NCBI GenBank assembly: GCA_946811185.2
Contig: OX328108.1
Coordinates: forward strand, 2,255,501 to 2,319,500
Direction: 5' to 3'
Source of the DNA: Hippopus hippopus
Lineage: Eukaryota; Mollusca; Bivalvia; Cardiida; Cardiidae
Length of the DNA stretch: 64,000 nucleotides
Notes under the pieces: generated by a model
The model's database searches: none
The model's input: the letters and a program-made list of their open reading frames with translations, nothing else
Told to the model about the DNA's origin: nothing
In this document: positions 41,401 through 53,400 of the stretch, piece after piece
Position numbering within the stretch: position 1 is the stretch's first letter
Layout: every line of letters begins with the position of its first letter
Position numbers and translations under genes: made by a program

Positions 41401-44400
41401 GACATCAAGTTCTTGACCATTATTTTTTCCTTTACGTGTTTTCAAAAGCCTTATTCATCGATGTGATTTAAACAGATGACTTATATGTTAACTGTCGACT
41501 TACTGACTTGTACAAAAAAAGAAGAGCATACCTGTTCTATACATAGTTGGTTCAGTGACGGTACTAATGAGAGTGGGAGGTCATGCTTTGCAGCAAAGTA
41601 CACATTCTTTAGTGCTGATATGATAGCAGCTTCACTTTTGCTAACAGCAGTTTCTCTAGCTTTTTCCATGTGTCTAGACTGCTTTTCAGCAGCAACAGCA
41701 TTCAAATGGTCTGAAAGAAAGGATCAAATACAGTCAAAAAGAAAGAGAAATGTCGTTTGATAATAATACAATGCATTATTATTGTACAATAATAGTGTAT
41801 TGTATTTACTAACAGTGTGATAGCTAAACGATCCATGAGAAGAAAGACTTTCGAAACCATTGCGGTAAAAGGTAAATAATGCTGTTAACCAGCATTTTCT
41901 CTTTTTTCCGAAGTTTTCTACAATATGGAAGACAAATTCCATCATTTAAGCCACATTTGAATTGCCATCTGCAAATGCTTTGAATTTAGACAAATCTCAA
42001 ATTTTATCAAGTGATAAAGACTAAGGTGTTTTACAGAACTTCCGAAACACTGCTTGAGAAACTTGATCCTTCCATGATAAAACTAAAACCTATCGAAACC
42101 AACCACTCACATAGTTTTAAAAATCTTCATCCTTTAAATCTGTCACATCTAATGTCTCTAATATACAAAAGCATCAAGTAGCAAAAAAAAAACAGCATTA
42201 TTGCTTAGGCCCAGCACAGCTACCATTCATGCAAATTTACGATCCCTGTACAAAATGATCAAAATCGAAATCACCAAAATTATTAAAAATAATTCTTACC
42301 TTCGTTTGCTCCGTGTTTGGTGACCGATTCTCTCTTCATCACAGAACATCCAGTTGTGAAAGAATTTTGTTTTTTGCTCTTCACACAAAGGTCACAGAAC
42401 ATTAATTTGGAAGCTGGATCGTAGGGAAGCCAGCCATTGCCAGTTTTCCAACTATCTTTAAAAGACCTAATTGCTGTTGGGTTAGAAGCTATTTTTGCTT
42501 TTTTCGCCAAAGGCGCAATGCAACTACTATCCAAAGAGTCGAGTGAACGTTTAGAAGCCATTTTAGGACTGTGAGGGCCAAGTCCATTTTCGCCATTTTA
42601 TACTCTTTCATTCAGATTAAAACATCCTTTGATTTTGTAAAAAACCTGTTGTTTCAAGCAATTATGATTCTAAATATATCATAGGTATCACAAATAAAAT
42701 AATAATTGCAATCTACCGATTTTTGTTTACCTGAAAAATTAGCGACCGACTTCTTTAATTGTGAAAGGAATAATCGATAGCGGCAATTCCAGTTTGCAAA
42801 CATAAATAGCGAACCGATAAATCAATTATCATGAGGTCCAAACTTCTTTAATTGTTGTCTAAGTTTATCCAATCAAACCACACGCAAGTAATATACAATG
42901 ACTAACTGTTAATTGGATCACTCGCTGAGACAAGGTGTATCGGCGTCAATCACAAACTACTTACCGATTTTTTTGTCATACACCGCTTGACACTTTCAGG
43001 CGTTGCAATGACGGGGACCAGTATCAAAATGTGCGGAACCCCGATTTGGAAAATACCTGCGCCAGTCATTTTCGCCAGTCGGCAGTTTCTTGCGCCACAT
43101 TGCAAAATCTATCGCAAATGGCGCCAAATGCGAAGCCCAGCGGGAACCATGCCCTTGGTGCATGTTCCATTATCTCCATACGTTATTATCGAGTTTAGCC
43201 GATAACTGTTACGAAAGCAAATAGAGGGCCGGTTGAATTTTATTTACTAATACCATATTAATTGAAATATTGTGGAAAACAGCCTAAGTAACTGTTTACC
43301 GGACAACAAAATTTTAGACTCACTCATATGGATAGCATTTCTGATGACTGTCAGATGTGGCTAAAATGATCAAATGAAACATTGTGGGAATGGGAGAAAA
43401 TGCTGGGTACCGAAAACCCTTTTCCCAAGGAGTCATTTGTTAAGTGGTTTAACCCTAAATAAGATGTCAGAATTTAAGACGTCCTGCAAATTACAAGTAT
43501 TTGCAAACAACAAAATAGATGTACCAGTAACTCAAAAGTTGGAATTTGTATTTGGAAGGATACAAAACATTAACAGCAATTTCTCCTTTTCCTGCAATGT
43601 TTGCAAAAGGCTTTTTCCTTAGGGTCGTTTAACACTGGATTGTGTGGAGAAGGGTTTGGACCAAACAAACCATGGTTGCCCAGAGCATGAAGAAATCTAG
43701 ACCAAGTTTGCGAAGAGTTATCTGTCCTCTCTCATAATATTGACTTCAGATGATTTATTGATTGTATGGTGTTTAACGCTGTTTTCAACCTTATTTCAGT
43801 TAAATTGCTGCAGCCAGTGCACCTATCCATGCCTTCCTGTAGTTTCTTTTACCAGTACTACACACAATATTCTTTACAAGGCACTTGATGCTTTCCCATA
43901 TAACCATCATCCAAACAATGGTCAGCTGTGAGAGAGGAATTAATCATGTCACAATGACTATCATCAATCTTCGGAAAGAAATTTGCCAAGCCGGAAATCG
44001 AACCAGTGACCCCCTGTTCTCAAGTCCTGCACACTACCCACTGAGCTACCAGGGCTCAGCTTTCTTTGGAAGAAATATTACAAGATATGATGATGGTAAA
44101 TGAAGAGATAAATGGTGTTATCAGATTTTATGTCAGATTATAGAGTCTACAGTATTTATCAAGCGAAATTATGACCTAAATTCTTCCAAAAGCATTTCTC
44201 TCTCTTATCATCATAACCTTTCATCTTCTGAAATGTTACACTGCCTTATAAATCAACTTGTTACTACCTGAAATAAAGCACATTTTTACCAACCATTCTG
44301 AATTGCTTTCTTAGACTTGTGTTTGAATTAGAAAGTAAAACAATTCCTTCTTGGCTGAACCATTTGGTTAAGCCAATCAGAAATAGCGTTACTTTGATGT

Positions 44401-47400
44401 GTTGAAACTTCTTTAGAATAAGATTTAGAAAGTTCATTAAACCTTTACTAGACAATCCTGACTTTTAACGACCCTAATAAGGAAGACTTTTGAAAGGATT
44501 CTTGGTAGAGGAGAAATGCTGGTAACCAGCAATTTCTCTTTTTCCCACAATGTTTTTTACCCTTTTAACTCTATAAAGCAAGAAAATTTTTAGACTCATC
44601 AAAATCCAAAGCATTTGCAGATGACAAATATATTTCAAATGGTGCAATTTGTCTTTGATCAAGTAGAAAACATTGGTGGAAAAGGAGAAAATGCTGGTTA
44701 CCAGTATTTTCTCCTTTTCTCACAATGATTCTAAAAGCCTTCCTACCCAGGGTCGTTAAAACTCGGGATTGTGTGGTAAAGGTTAAAGACAGTGTTCCAT
44801 CGTTTGAGTCACATCTGACATCGTCGTCTGCAAATGCGTGCAATTTTGATATGTATAAAATTTTGGCATTTGATAGAGATAAACATGGTTGTTGAACATA
44901 AGCCCAAAACTGGCAACTTAAAAAACATCCGCACTAGTGAAAAAGAATTGGGTGAAGACATCGTGTCCTAAGGACAAATTGGTGGTAATAAGTGACCTCA
45001 CCTTTTGTCTCACTATTTATAAACACACCCACCCACAACAAAGCGGGAGGTTAATCTGGATTCAGGTTGTTTGTCTATGTGCCTGTCCATGGATACAATT
45101 TTGTATCCATTTCTCTTTCTGGTTTTCAACCATTTTGGCAAAATTTTTGACTGGTTTTACAATGGTTTTTTCCTTTTCCCATGATGTATCACAATGCTTT
45201 TTTATTACTTCCTTATACATCCTAGAATTATTTGGGTACAATTTGAATCTACCGATACTTCTAATTTAGCCTTGTCAAAAAATGATTTGTTAAATGGTAA
45301 AAATGACTCTAAGAATTGTGTTTGCAGTTTTTGGTGTAGCTGAATGTGCTGGCTTTTGACTTACTATACTTTTTTGTACTGATAACACATGAATAGACAG
45401 AAATTTGTGATTGGTCAAAAATGTAGATATATTTATTCTAAGGGCCCCTACCTGTTTGCTGACAAATTTACATTGTCCATCTTTTTTAAAGGTGTTTCCC
45501 AGAGTCAAGGAATGCAGCTGCTTCAAAGACTTACTTGCATCACTGAAAATTTTCTTAAAAAATGCTTCAATTTTGCCAAGACTTAACTCTTCACCAGACC
45601 ACAACATTCCAACACGCCAGTCCAAAATCAAAGCCTTTGCATGACGAATTCATTGTTGCTCAATAGATCATTTCTATGATAAGAAGAAAAATAGTTGGAA
45701 ATGAAGAAATTGCTGATTATCAGCATTTTCTCCTTTTCCAACAATGTTTTACAAAGGCTTTCTTCATCAGGGTCGTTAAAACTTGGGATTGTGTGGTACA
45801 AGGTTAGCACTTTACCAGACCATAAAATTTTAAACATGTCCAAATGAAAGCCTTTGTACAACAAAGTCATTGTTAGTCTATAGATAATTTCTGTCTTTGA
45901 AATGGTAGAAGGCACTGGTTACCAGCTTTTTCTCCCTCCTACAGTACTTTCAAAAGCCTTTTATTCTCAGGGGATTCTTCTGTTAAAGGTAAAATTTACA
46001 GTATATTATTATGTACATGAACAGTTGTGTAATATGCTTTGGCAAAAAATCCCGAGTCAAAACAGTCCTGAGTTTTAATAACGCTTAGCTGCTAAACACG
46101 TCTCACTGTGCATTTGCTGACAGTGTAGATCAAAATAAGATTGCACAGAACATACAGTCTGATGTTTGCTCTACACTGTCAGATAAGGAGATTTTTTTTC
46201 TCCAAAAAATAAATTTGAACTATCATCAACCAGGTTTTTACTATCGGCTTGATAAATTCATTTAATTTATTTAGCAGGATATTGAGGATAAGGGTTAAAG
46301 CTTTTAGAAACAATATAGGAAAAGAGAGAAATACTAATAACCAGCGTTTTCTCCTCTTTCCCAAAATGTTTTACCACCCTTTTGCAGTTGAATCCCTACA
46401 ATTCACCCATACTTCTGTTGTCCTCTACAGTCACTTTTATTACAGATAAGCTTAAACTTTTGTCTTGTGGTATAGGGTTAACTCTGTACCATGCAACAAA
46501 ATTTTAGATTGTCCAAATTTAAAGCAATGGCAGACTTGGAAATCATTGTGGCACAAATGATGTGATTTGTCTTTGAAGGATTAGGAAACATAGTCGGAAA
46601 AGGAGAAAATGCTGGTTACTAGCGTTTTTCTCCTTTTCCCAAATTGTTTCAGAAGCCTTCCTTTAAGGGTTGTTTGAACTTGAGATTGCAAATTTTTCGG
46701 ATTTGAAAGTATTTGTGGATTGAAAGCATTTGTGGATGATTAGTTGAAATTGACTTTAGTAAATTGATTTGTCTTTCAAAGGGTAAAAAACATTTTGGGA
46801 AAAGGAGAAAATGCTGGTTACCAGCATTTTCTCCTTTTCCCACAATGTTTTCAAAAGCCTTCCTTTTCAGCGTTTTTAAAACTCAAGATTGTGTGGTAAA
46901 GGATTAAGGAAATGAGTGAAGCAAGTTTCTAAGTGTAAAAATGCAGCTGCTCAAAATCTTCAGCTGTTAAAAACCTTTTACCAAACAATCCGAAGTTCTA
47001 ACAATCCTGATCAAAAAGGCTTTTGAAAACTTTGTGGGAAAAGGAGAAAATGCTGGTAACCAGCATTTTCTGCTTTTCCCACAATGTTTTCTACCCAGTC
47101 ACACAACATAAGCTCATTTGTACCAATTTCAAATTTGTCGTTTGCAAATGTTTTGAATTTGAAAGAGTTCAAAATTTGTAATTTTGGGAAAGGATTAGCC
47201 CATTCTCAAGGGACAAACTTTTGTACTCAACCAGGTTTTAAAAAAAGTATTTGCAGTGACAAATTAAATTGTTCTCAAACAGCAGTTAACATTTATGAAA
47301 AATGCTGGTTGCTAACATTTTCACCTTCTTCCAAAGCTTTGTTAACACTTGTCCTGCTCAATAAGTGAAATGAAATTTTCAAGCCAATAGTAAAAACCCA

Positions 47401-50400
47401 AATTCTGCTGTTTCAAAGGTAGTTTTAGGGGAAAGATATCTCCTTATTGGACAGTGTAGATCCAAGATCAGACTGCACATTCTGTGCAGTCTCATCTTGA
47501 CCTAAACTGTCCGCTAAAGGTCCTTGGTTTGCGCTTAACAGTGTAAGGGTAAAAATCACAGGCTCCTGCCAAGGACTATCATAGCATTATTTGTTAGAGA
47601 AAACAGTTGATCTGTTTATGTATTGTAGTGGAATGAATTTGGGTGCAGTAATGTGTTTATTTATTGATGTGAGTAGGTCTAAGATGCAGTGTCTGAGTTT
47701 GTTTAGATCATATTCTACTCTCTGGAATTCCATTGATACTACACAAAGATAACTTCTGCTTAAGATAGATTTTCCAACAGAATATGTCAGGTTTGACGTT
47801 GAACATAAGTTTCACATTAGAAATCCGGGTTATTTGTTGCTGAATGAAGTCAAAACATCATACACCACTACATCGGAGCAATGTTTAGTTTGTTTGTTTC
47901 TCTGGTGTTTAACGCCATTTTCAACATTTCATTTCTAGCGCATCTGTCCAGGAATTTCTTTTACCAGTACTTTGCACAAAATTCTTCCTAAGCCACTGGC
48001 TGCTTTTCCGCATAACCATCTTCGAAACAGTGATCTGCAATAAGAAGGGAATGAATTCTGTTTAAATGGCTATCATCAATCCCTTGAAATAAATTGGCTG
48101 GGCTGGGGATTCAAACCAGCGACACTCCTCATCCCCTGGTCTCTGGTCCTGTTGGCTACCGACTGCACTACCTAGGCTCAATAGCAGTGTTTTAGAGAAT
48201 GATCAATCTTGGCTTTGTCTCACCTAGAGGAAATGACTGAGTCAACCCTCTTCTATTGTCCTTTACCACACAATCCCGAGTTTTAACAACATTGAGAAAG
48301 AAAGCTTTTGAAACATTGTTGGAAAAGGAGAAAATGCTGGTTACCAGCATTTTCTCCTTTTCCAACAATGTTTTCCAGTCTTAAAAAAAAATTCCAGTTT
48401 TTGAATCACATTCATTTTGTCGTCTGCAATAATTGCTTTCAGTTTGAGCAAGTCTAAACTTTTGTCGTTTGGCAAAGAGTTAGATCCAGTTTATAGTTCC
48501 TAACCAGGCCACAAAATTTTAGACTGGTCCAATCTGAAAACGTTATTTTGTAGAATAACGATTAAATACGATTCAAATATTCGAACTGTTTTAACCCTAT
48601 ACCACACAACAGCAAGTTTTGACGACCCTGAAAAAGAAGGCTTTCGAAAACATTGTTAGTAAAGGAGAACATCCTTGCAATCAGCATTTTCTCCTTTTCT
48701 CTTAAATGATTTCAACTCTACCAAAAACAGCTCCCATTATTTGAGCCTCATTTTATTTATCATCTTTAAATGTAGTCAGTTTTGACAAGTCTAAAATTTT
48801 ATTGTGTGGTAAAGGGTTAGAATAGTAAAAGCCATGTGGGAATAGGAGAAAATACTGTTTACCAGCGTTTTCTCCTTTTTCCGCATTGTTTCTCAAAGCC
48901 CTTTGCCTTGCGGTCATTAAAATATGTGATTACTTTCAACGGTGACATGAAAGGCCCTGGAATTGCAGGAAAAGGAGAAAATATTTGTAACCACAATGTT
49001 GATTATTCCTTTGTTGGAAGAATTCCATAATTCTAGTCGGGTTAACTCAACTTTTGTCAGATCTTATAATTATGTCCTTTGACTACAGTGGCACATTTCT
49101 GCCACAACATACGAGATAACTATTGCGGTAATTTTATCTCGATTGTCAGCTTCGTGCACAAATGAGAAAGTTTGCATTAAAATATTTACTGATCAGTGTA
49201 AAATTTTCTAGATAACAAATTTTATCCTGATATTTTTTTCAGAAAACTTTTCACTATCTTGGTAAGATTTCCAGGAAACTTTAATTTATCGCGATAGATT
49301 TCTAAAATTATCATGCTAGTTATCTCGTATCTCATGACAGAAATACGCCACCATATTTGACCAATGCAAAACAGTGTTAATTCTTGGATTTTCATAATGT
49401 GTTTCTATTTTTCAGGTACAGAAAAATGGCATTGAAATGGCATCCGGACAAAAACCAAGACAAAAAGGAGGAAGCCGAAAAAAGATTTAAAGAAATAGCT
49501 GAAGCTTATGAAGTTCTTTCAGATAGTAAGTGGTAAACCTTTTCATTTCAACTTGTATCCTGTTTTGCTCAGTAGTAAAGTACAGGACTTGTTACCTGCA
49601 GGCTCCGGGTTTGGTCCTCACCGAAAGCACTGGGTTTTTCAGTGGAAGTGACCTTGGGAAAGATACCTAGCCTAGTACATGTACTAGAGAAACCAAGGAC
49701 ATACACCAATATGTGAGCTGTTGCCATGAAGTGGCCAAAATTACCTGAATAGTTTAACCTGTTACCACACAGTCCCGAGTTTTAACGATCCTGAAAGAGA
49801 AGGTTTTTAGCTCCACTGGCCGAAGGCCAGCGAGCTATTGTCATGGCGTTGTGTCCGTCGTGCGTCCGTCCGTCCGTTCGTCCGTGCGTGCGTCTGTAAA
49901 CTTTTTCTTTAAAAAACTTCTCCTCAGAAACTATTGACTGGATTTTTACCAAATTTCACAGGAATGTTCCTTTGGTGGTCCTCTTTCAAATTCCTTCAAA
50001 TAATTGTGTTCCATGAAGAATTCTGGTTGCCATGGCAACCAAAGTAAAAAACCTTTAAAAATCTTCTCCTCCCAAACCGCTATTTGGATAGCATTATTAT
50101 TTTGCAGGAATGTTCCTTAGATACAGGTTTACAGAATTCCTTAAAAAAAAAAAGATCTGTCAAAAAACATGGCTTTTATGGGAGACTCATTTTCTTTTTA
50201 TGGTATAAAGTAAAATCTTTGAAAAATTTCTTCTCTAAAACTATTCATTGGATTTCATTGTTGTTTTGCAGGTAAGTTCCTATGGTGGTTGTCTACCAAA
50301 TTGTTTCTTCAGTGAGCTAAAATGCAGGATTGAATGATAATTGTTAAAAACTTCCTTTCGCCATTATAGAAATATCAGGCCTGTGGAGCGATACAGGCGC

Positions 50401-53400
50401 TCAAGCGCCTCTAGTTGAAAACATTGTGGGAAAAGGAGAAAATGCTGGTAACCAGCATTTTCTCCTTTTCCCAGAATGTTTACTACCCTATCAAATACAG
50501 AAAGCACCATTAAAGAGACATTCAATTTATCGTCTGCAAATGCTTTCAATTTGGACAAGTCCAAAATTTTGTCCTTTGGTAAAAACTCCTTGCCAGATGA
50601 CAAAATTTTGTACTTGTTTAATTTGAAACAATTTGCAGACAACAATATATATGGGATTCAAAAACTGAAATTTGATTGTGGACGGGTAGATAACGTTGTG
50701 GGAAAAAATACTAAAAAAAAAAAGGAGAAAATACTAGTTACCAGCATTTTGTCTTTTATTTTTTTAAATCTTCTTCCTCAAGATCGTTGAACCTCAGGAT
50801 TGTATAGTAAAGGCTTAAAACACCATTTAACTCTGTACCACACAATCCCGACTTTTAACGACCCTGAGAAAGAAAGCTTTTGAAAACATTGTCGGAAAAG
50901 GAGAAAATGCTGGTAACCAGCATTTTCTCCTTTTCCCACAATGTTTTCTACCCTTCCCAGATCAAATTTCAATTTTTGAGTCGCCTTTATTTTGTCGTCT
51001 GCAAATACTTTAAATTTGGACTAGTCCAAAATTTTGTCGTTTGGTAAAGAGTTAGTCAATCAAATTTCCCCTTACTGGAATTAACCCTTGACCCTTTACC
51101 ACACGGCAAAATTTTAGACCTATACAAATAGAAAGCATTTGCAGACGACAATTTCATAGTGGCTCATATGGTGCAATTTTTATTTGATAGGTTAGAAAAC
51201 TTTGTGGGAAAAGGAGAAAATGCTGGTTACCAGCATTTTCTCCTTTTCCCACAATGTTTTCAAAAGGCTTCTTCCTCAGGGTCGTAAAAAGTCGTCATTG
51301 TGTAGTAAAGGGTTAAAGCACGTTCCATAACTTTAGTTGCCTTTGTAGACAGTGTAGATCAAGATCAGAGTCGGACTGCTCAAAATGATCCTTAATCTAC
51401 ACTGTCCACTTCGCTAAGACGTTTTGGAAAAGGGTAATCTTAACTCTATACCAATCAACAAAATTGAAAGCATTTGCAGACGACAAAAAAAGTGTTACGC
51501 AAATTATGAAATTTGTCTTTGAGAGGGTAGAAAACATCATGGGAAAAAGAGGAAATGCTGGTCACTTGGGAAATCTGAATCGTTTACTTTTCTGTTTGCA
51601 GAAGAAAAGCGGGAGGTATACAACAAATACGGAAAAGATGGTCTCACAGGCAGAGGGGGTAGTAACCAATACAATGATTACGACTTTGGTTATGGCGGTT
51701 TCCATGGATTCCACTTCCGAGACCCAGAGGAAGTTTTCAGAGAATTTTTTGGCGGGAGAGACCCATTCGCTGAATTCTTTTCAGGTAAAATATGAATACA
51801 ATGTATATGTCTAAAGACAGAAAAACATTCTGAAAAGCTTTTTAGCATGACTGTTTGATGTATGAGCGTGCATACTCTTCACAAGTTATGGATTCATAGC
51901 CTTGTGGGTCAGTCAGTATTGTACAGGGTAGAAACCTTGGGGACCCTGGTTCGAATCCCCAGCTAGGCCAATTTCTGTCCTAGGATTGATGAGAGTCATT
52001 TCTACAGGATTTATACGCCTCTCACTGCTTATCATTGTTTTGAAGGTTTTGTGGGAAAGCAGCCAACTGCTTGAGAAGAAAATTTGCAAATTACTGTAAG
52101 GAAAACTTAAAGATAGGTACACTGGCTTCGAGGAAATATTGTTGAAAATGTTGTTGCTGAATGTATGATAAGCAACTTTCCCAAGATACCATGTGATGAT
52201 AAAGTTCATGTGATGATGATCTTGAGGAAAAAGACTTTTGAAAATGTTGTGGGACAAGTAACTAGCATTTCTCCATTTTCTACAATATTTTCTGCATTTT
52301 TATGCCCCCCTTCAACGAAGTGGGGGTATATTGCTTTGCTAATGTCGGTCGGTCGGTAGACCTTACCTTGTCCGGATAATAACTAGACACAGAATTGACC
52401 TAGGTTCGTCAAATTTGGCACAGACATGCGTGTCGGAGTGTAGATGATCCCTATTGATTTTGAGGTCAATTGGTGAAAGGTCAAGGTCACAGTTACCGTC
52501 AACATGTTGATATATAGACCAAACCTTGTCCGGATGATAACTAGACACAGAATTGACCTAGGTTCGTCAAATTTGGCACAGACATGCATGTCGGAGTGTA
52601 GATGATCCCTATTGATTTTGAGGTCAATCGGTGAAAGGTCAAGGTCACAGTGACCGTCAACATGTTGATATATAGACCTAACCTTGTCCGGATGATAACT
52701 AGACACAGAATTGACCTAAGTTCATAAAATTTGGCACAGACATGCGTCTCGGAGTGCAGATGATCCCTATTGATTTTGAGGTCAATCGGTCAAAGGTCAA
52801 GGTCACAGTGACCGTCAACATGTTGATATATAGACCAAACCTTGTCCAGATGATAACTAGACACAGAATTGACCTAGGTTCGTCAAATTTGGCACAGACA
52901 TTTGTCTCGGACTGCAGATGATCCCTATCGATTTTGAGATTAATCTGTGAAAGGTCAAGGTCACAGTGGCCTTCAACTTAATGATATTTAGACCTAACCT
53001 TGTCCAGATGATAACTAGACACAGAATTGACATAGGTTCTTCAAATTCTGTACAGATATTCATCTTGGAGTGTAAATGATCCCTATCGATTTTGAGATTA
53101 ATCCATCAAAGGTCAAGGTCACAGTGGCCTTCAACTTAATGATATATAGACCAAACCTTGTCCAGATGATAACTACACACAGAATTGACCTAGGTCCTTC
53201 AAATTCTGTACAGATATTCATCTTGGAGTGTAAATGATCCCTATCGATTTTAAGGTTAATTCGTGAAAGGTCAAGGTCACAGTGACCGCCAGATGATTCA
53301 GGGCCCGCGCTGCCGTTTGCCACTTGAGCCATTTGCTAAAAAAAAATTAAAGTTTCTCAAAAATCATCACATGTGGCTCAACTTGTGGCTCCAACATTTT

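Larger units (their letters stand above)
39361..42561 (-). pseudogene. hAT transposase, three exons, three in-frame stops
   Basis: Exons on the minus strand are 42561-42300, 41710-41532 and 40941-39361. Splice sites are consensus (gtaag and gtatg donors; tttctttcag and ggttttcag acceptors) and phases agree, for 673 codons. Exon 1 has a zinc-finger C56-x2-C59 with H83 and, across the junction, H89, plus a KKAKI basic patch. Exon 3 has the hAT catalytic-type block [12 protein letters not shown] (D199), [11 protein letters not shown], the AHRLAL block and a C-terminal dimerisation block with [20 protein letters not shown]. In-frame stops TGA (40494-40492), TAA (40320-40318) and TAG (39735-39733) interrupt exon 3, with no frameshift found. 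The first falls in the conserved His-Cys-Ile-Ala-His motif. It is non-functional as it stands. KIAA1586/ZNF862-type host genes share this fold, but the flanking inverted repeats favour a transposon. Confidence 0.85.
38511..43151 (-). mobile_element. hAT DNA transposon inside intron 1 of the DNAJB6-like gene
   Basis: The left end is CAGGGTTCCCCCTGGC (38511). The right end read on the minus strand is CATGGTTCCCGCTGGGC (from 43151), so the element has an imperfect inverted repeat of about 16-18 bases of hAT style. The flanks ATACCCTT (38503-38510) and ATGCCCTT (43149-43156) are a candidate 8-bp target duplication with one mismatch, if the element proper ends at 43148. Subterminal GCGCCA / TTCGCCA motifs recur near both ends. 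It carries a three-exon transposase frame on the minus strand. Later PalA- and PalD-like repeats sit in its introns. Size, ends and coding content agree with an autonomous-type element that has since decayed. Confidence 0.8.

Noticed and set aside
39361..41705. Three or four separate genes in the hAT region
   Set aside because: The pieces are in one frame on one strand, joined by good splice sites and separated only by in-frame stops, so they are one transposase pseudogene.
42935..43205. Overlapping + strand frames at the right end of the hAT element
   Set aside because: They lie in the subterminal repeats (GCGCCA, TTCGCCA) and have no similarity or conservation visible.
52383..53332. Series of open frames with [23 protein letters not shown] repeats on the minus strand
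   Set aside because: They follow the 158-bp tandem unit of element P exactly, so they reflect repeat periodicity rather than a protein with repeats.
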